From Helicobacter sp. 11S03491-1 (GTDB lineage: Bacteria; Campylobacterota; Campylobacteria; Campylobacterales; Helicobacteraceae), in contig NZ_MLAO01000003.1 of assembly GCF_002272835.1 (NCBI RefSeq), forward strand, positions 1 to 64,000: DNA of 64,000 bases, given 5' to 3'. Positions 1-8,526 of the stretch are shown here, piece by piece. The notes beneath the pieces were generated by a model. That model did not search any database. It had not been told where the DNA came from and saw nothing but the letters and a program-made list of their open reading frames with translations. Made by a program: the position numbers and the translations under genes. Position 1 is the stretch's first letter, and each line of letters starts with the position of its first letter.

Positions 1-1
1 A

Positions 2-262
2 TACAAATCACTCAATTACAGACCCCAAGTCAATCAAACCCAAAAAGCAAGACCTAAAAATGTATTTAAACCTTATGAATCAATCCCATCCCCAAAGAGT
101 GATAGTTTTTATCAGAATAATCATTATAAAAATTATGGAAAAGCACAAAGAACTGAGAGTAAAAAATCTAAAAATCAAAGACCTTTACCAACTCAAAATA
201 CAACTCCTCCCCTCCAAAAATCTAATAATGCTTGGCAAAGCATGAGACCCACCGTCAAATAA
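2..262 (+). CDS. C-terminal end of an unidentified protein, cut by the left edge
   Basis: An open frame runs from base 2 to a TAA at 260-262 with no stop, giving the last 86 residues of a protein that starts outside the window. The visible part is polar and low in complexity, rich in Asn, Gln, Lys, Pro and Ser, with short runs such as KPYESIPSPK and PTQNTTPPLQ and no hydrophobic segment. It looks like a disordered tail. I do not recognise the family. I prefer this frame to the overlapping one that starts at base 60, because it is open to the edge and has a more protein-like composition. Confidence 0.55.
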   Translation, partial: YKSLNYRPQVNQTQKARPKNVFKPYESIPSPKSDSFYQNNHYKNYGKAQRTESKKSKNQRPLPTQNTTPPLQKSNNAWQSMRPTVK

Positions 263-297
263 AAAACCACTCAATATCCATGGCGTATTTTTAGATA

Positions 298-1227
298 CTA
301 AATAACAACATCAAAATCAAATAATTCTGTACTTAAATATCTTTCTCCGGTATCACAAAGCATTGTTACAATATTTTTACTCGGAAATTGCTTAGCCAAC
401 TCTGTAGCTGCCCACAAATTAGCCCCTGAAGAAATACCCACTAAAATACCCTCAGTTCTGGCCACATCGCAAGTAAAATTATAAGCATCTTGAGTTTCAA
501 CTTGCAAAACCCCATCATATATTTTTGTGTCAAGAACTTTTGGGATAAAACCTGCTCCAATTCCTTGAATTTTATGTGGTCCGGGTTTCCCTCCTGAAAG
601 CACAGGTGAAGCAACAGGTTCAACGGCATAAAGCTTTACTTCAGGATTTCTTTTTTTAAGCACTTCTCCCACTCCCATTAATGTCCCTCCTGTCCCAATA
701 CCTGCAACAAAAACATCTATTTCGCCATCTAATGCTTCAATAATCTCTTTGGCAGTAGTTCTACGATGAATATCAGGATTGTCAGGATTGTCAAATTGTT
801 GTAAAACATAAGTATCCTCAATTTCTTCTGCAAGTTCAAGTGCCCTTTGGACAGCGCCACTCATACCTTTTTCAGGAGAAGTAAGCTCCAGGCATGCTCC
901 AAACATCATTAGAAGCTTACGACGCTCTACGCTCATTGAGCTTGGCATAGTAATAATAAGTTTTATCCCTAAAGAAGCGCAAATTGAAGCCAAACCAATC
1001 CCTGTGTTCCCACTTGTAGCTTCAATTAGAATTGTGTCTTTGGTAATCCTTCCATCTTCTAAAGCCTTCAAAATCATATTTAATGCAATTCTGTCTTTTA
1101 CAGATCCATTAGGATTCATAAATTCGCATTTTCCAAAGATATTAGCCCCATATCTTGCAGAGAGTTTTTGAAGTCTCAATAAAGGCGTATTGCCGATCAT
1201 GTCTATTACAGATTGTACTACTTTCAT
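298..1227 (-). CDS. cysK: Cysteine synthase (O-acetylserine sulfhydrylase)
   Basis: This PLP enzyme makes cysteine from O-acetylserine and sulfide in the cytoplasm. The 309-residue length is typical for CysK/CysM. The PLP lysine is K44 in NPNGSVKDR. The substrate-binding loop EATSGNTGIG is at residues 69-78, and the glycine-rich phosphate-binding turn GIGTGGT is near 175-181. The start is ATG with an upstream GAAAGGTAAAAAC-like ribosome site. The gene stands alone, separated by 205 bp from hemE upstream. CysK and CysM cannot be told apart safely by eye, so the symbol is the likelier choice rather than proven. Confidence 0.88.
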   Translation of the reverse strand: MKVVQSVIDMIGNTPLLRLQKLSARYGANIFGKCEFMNPNGSVKDRIALNMILKALEDGRITKDTILIEATSGNTGIGLASICASLGIKLIITMPSSMSVERRKLLMMFGACLELTSPEKGMSGAVQRALELAEEIEDTYVLQQFDNPDNPDIHRRTTAKEIIEALDGEIDVFVAGIGTGGTLMGVGEVLKKRNPEVKLYAVEPVASPVLSGGKPGPHKIQGIGAGFIPKVLDTKIYDGVLQVETQDAYNFTCDVARTEGILVGISSGANLWAATELAKQFPSKNIVTMLCDTGERYLSTELFDFDVVI

Positions 1228-1432
1228 GTTTTTACCTTTCGCTTAGTGGTCTTGTATTAAAATTTCTGATATTACTATTTTAGTCAAAAAAACCAAAAAA
1301 TAGTGTTGGATTTTGATTATATAGCACATTTGTTCTAATTAAAGTAACAAAATCTACAGACACAAATTTTTATAACTTTTTGCTTTCAATTTCTAAAATA
1401 TTAATAAAGCAATAAAATTAAACAATGAGAAA

Positions 1433-2455
1433 TTATCGCTTTGTTTTTTCTTTAACCATTTGCACTAAAGAAATAGCATTTTCTCTGGGCAAATCAGGCA
1501 ACATCCCATGACCGAGATTAAAGATATGACCTCCATTTTTACCCATTACTGACAAAATAGCATCAACTCCCTTTTCCATAGCAGAAATATCATACAAGCA
1601 AGAAGGTTCCAGATTTCCTTGCAAAACATATTTATCCCCTAAAAATTGTTTTGCCAATTCCATAGGAGTGCTCCAATCTACCCCAAATACATCAAATTCT
1701 CCATCAATCTTATCCAAATAACCTGCAATTCCTTTGGGAAAAAGAAGGACAGGAATCTGAGGAAAATTTTTTTTAACATAAGCAGCAATTTCTTTCATAT
1801 AATTCCAACTAAATTCCAAATAAGCTTCTCTTTGAAGAGCGCTTGCCCAAGAATCAAACACCATCACAGCATTTACGCCGGATTTTATCTGCATATGAAG
1901 ATAGCCCTTAAGTTCATTGGTAAGTTTTTGTAAAAGCGCATGCAAAAGCTTTGGATTGGTATAGAGCATTTTTTTACTGCGTGCATAAGTCTTGCTTCCT
2001 TCTCCTTCTATCATATAAGTTGCCAATGTCCAAGGAGAACCACAAAATCCTATCAAAGCCTTTTGTTTAGAAAGTTGTGAGCGCACCTGAGAAAGTGTAT
2101 CATAAACATAAGTGAGGTTTTTATAACCTTCATCTTTGAGATTCTTAATATCTTCTTGAGTATTTATTGTTCGTCCAAACTTAGGACCTTCTCCGGCAAG
2201 AAACTCTAATGGCATCCCCATCTCAAGAGGGACAACCAAAATATCACTAAATACAATAGCCGCATCTACATCTAAAATATCTATAGGCTGGAGTGTTACT
2301 TGGGTCGCCAAATCCACATTATGACAAAGATCTAAAAAACTTCCGGCTTGTTTTCTGAGTTCTTTATATTCACTCAAATATCTGCCTGCTTGTCTCATCA
2401 TCCATATTGGAGTATAAGGAGTCTGTTTCCTTTTACAAGCATCTATAAAAATCAT
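1433..2455 (-). CDS. hemE: Uroporphyrinogen decarboxylase
   Basis: HemE removes four carboxyl groups from uroporphyrinogen III to form coproporphyrinogen III in haem synthesis. The N-terminus carries the family hallmark [15 protein letters not shown]. Further blocks typical of HemE follow: [28 protein letters not shown], and the late [14 protein letters not shown]. The frame has two adjacent Met codons (2458 and 2455). I chose the second because it matches the H. pylori N-terminus MIFIDAC that I remember, giving 340 residues. The gene lies between dctA and cysK on the same strand with short gaps. Confidence 0.95.
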   Translation of the reverse strand: MIFIDACKRKQTPYTPIWMMRQAGRYLSEYKELRKQAGSFLDLCHNVDLATQVTLQPIDILDVDAAIVFSDILVVPLEMGMPLEFLAGEGPKFGRTINTQEDIKNLKDEGYKNLTYVYDTLSQVRSQLSKQKALIGFCGSPWTLATYMIEGEGSKTYARSKKMLYTNPKLLHALLQKLTNELKGYLHMQIKSGVNAVMVFDSWASALQREAYLEFSWNYMKEIAAYVKKNFPQIPVLLFPKGIAGYLDKIDGEFDVFGVDWSTPMELAKQFLGDKYVLQGNLEPSCLYDISAMEKGVDAILSVMGKNGGHIFNLGHGMLPDLPRENAISLVQMVKEKTKR

Positions 2456-2518
2456 CACTATCCTTTATGATACTAAAATTACCTAAAAGTATATAAAAAT
2501 TTATTAGTTTTTCAAAGA

Positions 2519-3856
2519 CTAAACCACTCGAAATTCTTCAGGGTGATCAAGGGCATAGCGAAACTTATCCATATCAATTTTTTTATCCCAAATAGATACT
2601 ATCATGCAAGCTACAGAATTTCCACAAAGATTGCCAACCGCACGCATTTCACTCATAAACTTATCTACACCCAAGAGTGCAGCAACGCTAACTGCAGGAA
2701 TAGTTCCCGGCCCCGTGCCCATTGCTTGGAGTGTTCCTGCCAAAACTATAAAACCCGATCCTGTAACCCCTACAGCTCCCTTTGAGGCAATCATCAAAAT
2801 AATAATCATGCTAATGGTTTGCTCAAAACTTAAAGGAATGCCAAACGCCTGTGAAAGAAAAATAACGCTTAAAGTAAGATAAATATTCGTACAATCAAGA
2901 TTAAAAGAATATCCTGTGGGGATCACTAACCCTACAGCCCCTTTATTAATCCCTGCAAGTTCCAGTTTTCTCATCAAGGGAGCAAGAGCTGTTTCTGATG
3001 AACTGGTTGCAAAAACAACCAAAACTTCTCTGGCAATAAAACGCATAAATTTAAAAATATTGACTTTTGCCAATGCGCAAATAATTCCCAATATTACAAA
3101 AATAAAGAATAAACAAGAAATCAACATAATGATAACTAAAAATGCCATATTAAATAATGTATCAAAACCAAACTTACCAATTAAGAATGCCATAGCTCCA
3201 AAGGCTGCTACAGGGCTATAATACATCAAAAATGTAAGGATTTTGAAGAAGAAATTTTGTAGCTTTTCAAGTGGAACAATAATTTTATTTTTAAGAGGTC
3301 TGCTAAAAAATGAAATGACAATCGCAACAACAATTGCCATAACCAGCACTTGAAGTGTGTTGCCATGAATAAAAGGAGTGATAGGATCACTAGGAATTGC
3401 ATGTAAAAGTATGCCTTTAAATGACTCTACATTTTCAGTAGTATTAGAAGTATATTTACTCACTGAAGAAGCATCTAAAGCTGAGATATCCAGCCCCATT
3501 CCATGTCCGGGCCTAAATAACTCTCCAAATAACAAGCCAACTCCTAATGCCAAAGTGCTTACCACTTCAAAATAAATCACTGCCTTAATACCCAAACTAC
3601 CCAAAGATTTTAAATTATCAAGCCCCATAATCCCATAAATAATAGTCAGGAATATAATGGGTCCAATCAACCATTTTAAAACTCTAATAAAAATATCAAT
3701 AGTCCATGGCTTTGTTGCAATACCATATTCAGGGTAAAGCGCACCTAAAAAAATACCTCCAATAATTCCAATGATTACCCAAAAAGGCAGGCTTTTAACA
3801 AGCTTTTTTACAATAGTAGGGGGTGGGGCAGATAAATCGTGCGAATCGTGTAACAT
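2519..3856 (-). CDS. dctA: C4-dicarboxylate:cation symporter (DctA type)
   Basis: A 445-residue inner-membrane carrier of the dicarboxylate/amino acid:cation symporter family, predicted to import succinate, fumarate or malate with sodium or protons. It has many hydrophobic segments. The family signatures are clear: the serine-rich hairpin FATSSSETALAPLMRKLE, the PTGYSFNLDCTNIYLT segment, and ASKGAVGVTGSGF near the C-terminus. The Asn-Leu-Asp reading and the late GNSVACMIVS block fit DctA better than the glutamate carriers GltP/GltT, but substrate choice is inferred. A strong AAGGAGG sits just before the ATG. Confidence 0.85.
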   Translation of the reverse strand: MLHDSHDLSAPPPTIVKKLVKSLPFWVIIGIIGGIFLGALYPEYGIATKPWTIDIFIRVLKWLIGPIIFLTIIYGIMGLDNLKSLGSLGIKAVIYFEVVSTLALGVGLLFGELFRPGHGMGLDISALDASSVSKYTSNTTENVESFKGILLHAIPSDPITPFIHGNTLQVLVMAIVVAIVISFFSRPLKNKIIVPLEKLQNFFFKILTFLMYYSPVAAFGAMAFLIGKFGFDTLFNMAFLVIIMLISCLFFIFVILGIICALAKVNIFKFMRFIAREVLVVFATSSSETALAPLMRKLELAGINKGAVGLVIPTGYSFNLDCTNIYLTLSVIFLSQAFGIPLSFEQTISMIIILMIASKGAVGVTGSGFIVLAGTLQAMGTGPGTIPAVSVAALLGVDKFMSEMRAVGNLCGNSVACMIVSIWDKKIDMDKFRYALDHPEEFRVV

Positions 3857-3956
3857 GAAATCCTCCTTAAGAATGAAATTGTAAATATCCTACTATATTC
3901 TCCGGTTTGTTAGATATAGAAATAGAGTTTTTTAGGATATTTTTTACAATCAGTAA

Positions 3957-4316
3957 CTATTTTTTCTCAAAAAAATCACTCTTTAAAGTTCTCAAAAAAA
4001 TACTTTTATTGGTTGTTTGAGAGTTCTTATGAAGTGTTTGATGGCAAGAAATACAATTATTGATTATCTTATGTGAAGAAGCAAGATTGGGATCATTGAG
4101 TTTATTTACATCATGACAAGCAAAGCAATCTTGCCCACAAACTTTTCCCATATCAATTTTTGCCATTTTTTCATCAGTATGGCAACTTTTACATTCAAGC
4201 ATAGGAGAGTGTCTTATGTCATGTTGGTAATTTAACTTATAATGGCAACTCGCGCAATCACCACTACAAGCAAAGCAAATCTCCATGAAAATCATTATCC
4301 AAACAATGATTTTCAT
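3957..4316 (-). CDS. Small periplasmic tetraheme c-type cytochrome
   Basis: A 119-residue exported electron carrier. Four haem-binding CxxCH motifs are visible: C21-H25, C42-H46, C64-H68 and C88-H92. A hydrophobic N-terminus (MKIIVWIMIFMEICFA) acts as a signal peptide. I start at the Met at 4316, not the one at 4334, because this leaves a normal signal sequence and places the start just behind the stop of the upstream outer-membrane gene, which suggests co-translation. Size and haem count resemble the small tetraheme cytochromes that shuttle electrons through the periplasm. The partner is unknown, and the C-terminal 25 residues are a Lys/Ser-rich tail without haem. Confidence 0.8.
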   Translation of the reverse strand: MKIIVWIMIFMEICFACSGDCASCHYKLNYQHDIRHSPMLECKSCHTDEKMAKIDMGKVCGQDCFACHDVNKLNDPNLASSHKIINNCISCHQTLHKNSQTTNKSIFLRTLKSDFFEKK

Positions 4317-4317
4317 T

Positions 4318-4953
4318 TTAAATGCCAAAATCATAAAATGCGAAGCTAATCATAATAGCATACATGTTAAATTTAGCATGGTTATATTCTTTTGCTTGCG
4401 CACTCCTTACAATAGAAAACGGGATACCTGATCTTGCTTCTAAACTTATCCCGACACTTTGGGCAATATTGACAAAAATACCTATGGTTCCTACCATGGA
4501 TTGGATATTATATTGACTGGAATCATTTGGCAAACTCAAATGTTGCAACTCATAACCTAAGGAAATTTTAGGTATTACCCATCCTTGCAATAATCTTAGA
4601 CCAAAACTTGCCCCGGCTGAAAGATAATAAGTATCCCCTGCTCCGGCATCTAAATACCCTCCGGCCATTATCATTGATTTAGGACCCCCAACATAGCCTC
4701 TTTCAAGACCAAAATAGGCATTGTTCGAAGAAAAATCATAAGTATTTTGACCATTTTTAAGCGGGATACTCTTGGAATTGAGATTTTGATATACATAGCC
4801 TATTTTAAATGCCCCATAAGAATTTGTAGTTGCTTGAGTGGGGCTAAAAAAACTCTCATTTTTCTTTGGGGTATTTTCAATATTTGAAGCCTCATCTTGT
4901 GCAAATACCATTACATTACCTAAAATCAAAATCCATAAAAATATTTTTCGCAT
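4318..4953 (-). CDS. Predicted outer-membrane beta-barrel protein
   Basis: A 211-residue protein with a clear signal peptide (MRKIFLWILILGNVMVFAQ). The rest is rich in Gly, Tyr, Ser and alternating hydrophobic residues, as in small beta barrels of Helicobacter. Segments such as AFKIGYVYQNL, YYLSAGASFGLRLL and ISLGYELQHL read as strands, and the C-terminus FNMYAIMISFAFYDFGI is a plausible last strand. I cannot assign it to a named Hop/Hof/Hom family. It is followed with almost no gap by the tetraheme cytochrome gene, so the two are probably made together. Confidence 0.6.
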   Translation of the reverse strand: MRKIFLWILILGNVMVFAQDEASNIENTPKKNESFFSPTQATTNSYGAFKIGYVYQNLNSKSIPLKNGQNTYDFSSNNAYFGLERGYVGGPKSMIMAGGYLDAGAGDTYYLSAGASFGLRLLQGWVIPKISLGYELQHLSLPNDSSQYNIQSMVGTIGIFVNIAQSVGISLEARSGIPFSIVRSAQAKEYNHAKFNMYAIMISFAFYDFGI

Positions 4954-4974
4954 TTTCTTCCCTTGAAATAAAAA

Positions 4975-6273
4975 CTATATTTTATAATTTTCTATTAAAA
5001 TCTCCAATGCTTGGAAAAATTTTTCAAAATCATCAAGATCTAATCGTTCATTTAATGAATGTGGGGAAAGTATCGTAGGTCCAATAGAAAAGATTTTGAC
5101 GTCTTTTTTACCCATTTTTTCAAATCTTTCTTGTAAAATCCCACATTCTAATCCCGCATGAATTTGACATATTTTTGGGCAATAAGGGCTAAAGGCATTT
5201 TTTATTCTCTTGAGAAATGCATCATTTTCTTTGATATTTCTTTCCCATGGTGAGTAATAATCATCAACGTTTATTTGAGGATTTTTGCAAATCTTTTTAG
5301 CAAGATTTTGCATCTCTAAAAGATTATTTTCTAATAAAATCTTTGTGTTAGAGCGTCCCATTAATGAAATTTTAATCTGCTCATTTTCTTGTTCAATCAA
5401 AGAAATATTAAGCGAATCTATTACTTCTGTTTTTTCCATGAATCTTACCCCACTCCTTGCTTCTAAAAGAAATTTAATGACTTGATTTTTGCAATAACAT
5501 GGAGTTTGCATGGGGATTTTTTCAACTAAAAATTCATCACAACTTTCTAAAATTTCATTTGTATGGAAAATAACTTTTACATTAACGGGGATAGAATTAA
5601 TCTTTTCTCCACCACAAAAAGCATAAATCCCGCCATCAATTGGAGCTAGCATACCAGCCAATCTCAAAATAGCATTTTTAATATTTTTGTGAATGTCTAT
5701 CCCGCTATGCCCCCCACAAAATCCTCTTGAAGTGATGTTATAGGCATATAAATAAGAAGCTTTATCTAAAGGGATATCAAATATAATATTCATATCATAT
5801 CCCCCTGCGCAACCCAAAACAATCTCGCCAAATTTTTCACTATCAAGATTAATAAGCTTATTGGAATGAATCCCTATTTCAAGTTCCTTAGCGCCAAGAA
5901 GTCCAACTTCTTCATTGTTGGTAAATAAAAATTCTAAATCTCTATATTTTTGCATCAAATAAAGCTGTATAGCTACCCCTATCCCATTATCAGCACCTAA
6001 TGAAGAGTTTTTGGCTTTTAAAAAATTCCCCTCTGTATATAATTGTAATGGCATACCCTTGTCTGCTTGTCCTACGCCGACCATATCATAATGGGATTGA
6101 AAACAGAGTCGTGCTTGATCACAAAAAGCATAAATATTCTTAGCTTTATCACTTTGAATTTCATAATCGCAGCTTTTGGCAAATTCACAAATCCATTCAA
6201 ATAACTCATGTGTATGAAAACTGGCATGAGGAATATGTGCAATCTCTTCAAAAATCTCTAAAACACTTTTCAT
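4975..6273 (-). CDS. pepD: M20 family aminoacyl-histidine dipeptidase (PepD-like)
   Basis: A 432-residue cytoplasmic zinc dipeptidase of the PepD branch of peptidase family M20. Metal and catalytic residues are where the family puts them: H61 and D63 in SHYDMVG, D95 in SSLGADNGIG, the Glu pair E121-E122 in FTNNEEVGLLG, and a following NLDSE block. An EMHAGLECG-like motif appears late as IHAGLECGIL. It probably recycles dipeptides as an amino-acid source. The start codon directly abuts the stop of magIII, which points to one transcript. Confidence 0.85.
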   Translation of the reverse strand: MKSVLEIFEEIAHIPHASFHTHELFEWICEFAKSCDYEIQSDKAKNIYAFCDQARLCFQSHYDMVGVGQADKGMPLQLYTEGNFLKAKNSSLGADNGIGVAIQLYLMQKYRDLEFLFTNNEEVGLLGAKELEIGIHSNKLINLDSEKFGEIVLGCAGGYDMNIIFDIPLDKASYLYAYNITSRGFCGGHSGIDIHKNIKNAILRLAGMLAPIDGGIYAFCGGEKINSIPVNVKVIFHTNEILESCDEFLVEKIPMQTPCYCKNQVIKFLLEARSGVRFMEKTEVIDSLNISLIEQENEQIKISLMGRSNTKILLENNLLEMQNLAKKICKNPQINVDDYYSPWERNIKENDAFLKRIKNAFSPYCPKICQIHAGLECGILQERFEKMGKKDVKIFSIGPTILSPHSLNERLDLDDFEKFFQALEILIENYKI

Positions 6274-6930
6274 CTATAGCTCCAATTTAGATTTTTTCTT
6301 GGAAAATTCTACTATCTTGCCATGAAATCGTGAGTAAATCTGCGCTAAAGTTATTTTTTTTGGATAAAGATCAAAAACTCTTTGTAAATTTTCTTGAATG
6401 CCTCTTTCAAACCATATTTGCAATTGTTCATAATCTTGTATGTCTATTCCAAGCGAACATAAAAATTTATAAGTATATTTATCAATAACCATCACCTCTC
6501 TACCACAAGCATAATTCAAGATGGCATCTGCGCTTTCCCTACCGATACCCTTTTGTCCAAGCAACCACTCCCTATCAACATTCATGACAAAATTACCAAA
6601 ACTGCCAAAATCTTCTAAAATATTTTGACATAACAAAATAAGACGGATACTCTTTTGATTGAAAAACCCGCTTGATCCAATATGAGAAGCCAAGATTTCT
6701 TTTTGTATGCAAGCAATATTATTTAAAGATTTTTCATCATCACCATTCAATAAAGAATAATTTTTTAAAGATTTTAAAGATTTCTCAACATTCTCCCATT
6801 TGGTATTTTGTGTCAAGATTGCTCCAATCACAACCTCAAAACTCAAAGCATTTGGCCACCACCAAGCAGGGGAATTTTGGAGTAAACCAAGTTTTTTTAA
6901 TGCAACTAAAATATCATAACTATCAAACAT
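6274..6930 (-). CDS. magIII: 3-methyladenine DNA glycosylase MagIII
   Basis: A 218-residue base-excision repair enzyme of the HhH-GPD (endonuclease III) superfamily that removes 3-methyladenine from DNA. The helix-hairpin-helix GQKGIGRESADAIL is at 125-138, followed by the catalytic Asp D150 in VMVIDKY. There is no C-terminal iron-sulfur Cys cluster, as in MagIII and unlike true endonuclease III. The N-terminal block AWWWPNALSFEVVIGAILTQ is nearly the same as that of the H. pylori enzyme as I remember it. The gene start overlaps the end of the TPR-glycosyltransferase gene by 8 bp. Confidence 0.93.
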   Translation of the reverse strand: MFDSYDILVALKKLGLLQNSPAWWWPNALSFEVVIGAILTQNTKWENVEKSLKSLKNYSLLNGDDEKSLNNIACIQKEILASHIGSSGFFNQKSIRLILLCQNILEDFGSFGNFVMNVDREWLLGQKGIGRESADAILNYACGREVMVIDKYTYKFLCSLGIDIQDYEQLQIWFERGIQENLQRVFDLYPKKITLAQIYSRFHGKIVEFSKKKSKLEL

Positions 6931-8497
6931 TTTTTAAATACCTTTTTAGATTTTCGAATACACTTTCCCAATTTTTAGCCTCTTGTTGGGCTAACCCAAT
7001 AACTGACTCATACCAATCAGATTTGATATAACCGGTTTGCCCTAATTTTCCCCAACGCCAATCATATCTTTTATGCAAAAGCACAATAGTAGGGATATGG
7101 TAACTCCCTGCTAAATGAACAATCGCGGAATCCGCGCTGATAAGTAAATCAAGTTTTTTTAACTCTCTTAATGTATCTTTAAAATTCTTAATTTTAGGGG
7201 ATAAATCAACAACCCCAAATTGATTACATAATCTTTCATCAATCCCCTCAATTTGTAGAGAATACACTTCAAATCCTTCTAAACATTCTAATAGCATTTT
7301 TATAGGGATTGACTTATCTTTAGAATACATAAAATCCGGATGGGAAGAAAAAAAGATGCCTATTTTTCTAATTTTTAGTGGAAGGATTTGAGAGGATTTT
7401 TGAGATAAACCTACCTCATGTATTCCTAGCGCATATGGTAATGAAGGTAGAGATATAGCAATATCATAAGGAGTAATTTTAGAAGGATTTTCCCTGACGC
7501 AAACTCCCCATTTCCAAGCAAACAATTCAAATAAAGGGGTTTGAGGAAGGATTTGTATATCTTTGGCTATCAAGCCCGGTTTATCCAAAAATCTTGCAAA
7601 CATAATGCTATCCCCAAATCCTTGCTCATAATAAATAAGAATACTTTTATCTTTAAGCAAAATCTTATCGCTATCCGCATGAGAAATGTTAAGAGGAAGG
7701 ACATTAGGCAATAAGAGTCGTTTTTGATAATAAATAAAGCCTTCTTTATATTCTCCTAAACTCAGCAACAAATAAGCATAATTAAGAGAAAAAACAGGAT
7801 CATCTAAAAGAGCAATAGCTTTTTGATACATTATTTTTGATTCTTCATGCCTCAAGGCATACCTTAGAGTATTGGCATAATTGAAGTAAAAATAGGCATC
7901 TTTGGAATGGGATATTTTCAAGGATTCATAAATCTCAAGCGCTTTTTCTTCTTGAAAATGAGCATTATAGGCATAAGCAAGATTAATTTTAGCATCTTCA
8001 TGTCCAAGATTAGAGGCTTTTTGAAATTCTTGTATTGCAGACTTAAAATCTGAAATTTTTAAAAATTGATTCCCCAGATTATACATTGCTTCAAGATCAT
8101 CAGGACAAATATCCAAAACAATTTTGTAATGCTTGATAGCTTGATTAACATCTTCCAAATCGCTATATGCCCTTGCCAAATTAAAATGCAAATGAATAAA
8201 ATCACTAGGCAAAAAAGAGGACAAAATCTCTATAGTTTTTTGAGGTTGATGATTCTGACGATACATTTCTCCTAATCCTACCCATCCGGACAGATCATCA
8301 GGACAAATATTTAGGGCATGCTCTAAATATTCAATTCCCTTGAGTATTTTCCCTAGAGCAAACAAAGCAAAAGCGCATAATTTCCATGTTTCAAAATCAG
8401 AAGAATTTTGGGTCAAAATTTTAGTGCAAAAAATAATACATTCTTGATATTCTTGATGTTGGTAAGCAGCTATAGCAGCAGAAAAGTGATTATTCAT
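6923..8497 (-). CDS. TPR-glycosyltransferase, candidate flagellin glycosyltransferase (FlmG-like)
   Basis: A 524-residue cytoplasmic protein in two parts. Residues about 1-240 are tetratricopeptide repeats (GWVGLGEMYRQ, AMYNLGNQFLK, AYNAHFQEEKALEIYESL). Residues about 270-515 are a glycosyltransferase-like domain with the blocks ILIYYEQGFGDSIMFARFL, SADSAIVHLAGSYHIPTIVL and DWRWGKLGQTGYIKSDWY. This layout is typical of TPR-glycosyltransferases, including FlmG of Caulobacter, whose TPR part binds flagellin and whose C-terminal part transfers the sugar. Its place directly downstream of flaA supports a flagellin role, but that is inference; other protein or lipid acceptors are possible. Its possible ribosome site lies in the flaA terminator hairpin. 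Confidence 0.7.
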   Translation of the reverse strand: MNNHFSAAIAAYQHQEYQECIIFCTKILTQNSSDFETWKLCAFALFALGKILKGIEYLEHALNICPDDLSGWVGLGEMYRQNHQPQKTIEILSSFLPSDFIHLHFNLARAYSDLEDVNQAIKHYKIVLDICPDDLEAMYNLGNQFLKISDFKSAIQEFQKASNLGHEDAKINLAYAYNAHFQEEKALEIYESLKISHSKDAYFYFNYANTLRYALRHEESKIMYQKAIALLDDPVFSLNYAYLLLSLGEYKEGFIYYQKRLLLPNVLPLNISHADSDKILLKDKSILIYYEQGFGDSIMFARFLDKPGLIAKDIQILPQTPLFELFAWKWGVCVRENPSKITPYDIAISLPSLPYALGIHEVGLSQKSSQILPLKIRKIGIFFSSHPDFMYSKDKSIPIKMLLECLEGFEVYSLQIEGIDERLCNQFGVVDLSPKIKNFKDTLRELKKLDLLISADSAIVHLAGSYHIPTIVLLHKRYDWRWGKLGQTGYIKSDWYESVIGLAQQEAKNWESVFENLKRYLKNV

Positions 8498-8502
8498 AGA
8501 AT

Positions 8503-8521
8503 AGCCCTCTTTAAGAGGGCT
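8503..8521 (-). terminator. flaA terminator hairpin
   Basis: A perfect 7-bp GC-rich stem (AGCCCTC / GAGGGCT) with a 5-base loop lies 6 bp after the flaA stop, read on the minus strand. Only a short weak T-containing stretch follows. The right arm supplies a GAGGG about 8 bases before the ATG of the next gene, so the hairpin could also limit ribosome access to the glycosyltransferase mRNA. Confidence 0.6.
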
Positions 8522-8526
8522 TAAAA

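Noticed and set aside
60-245. 61-codon frame at the left edge
   Set aside because: A different frame is open from base 2 to 262 and reads as better protein; this one is an overlapping shadow rich in Ile and Lys.
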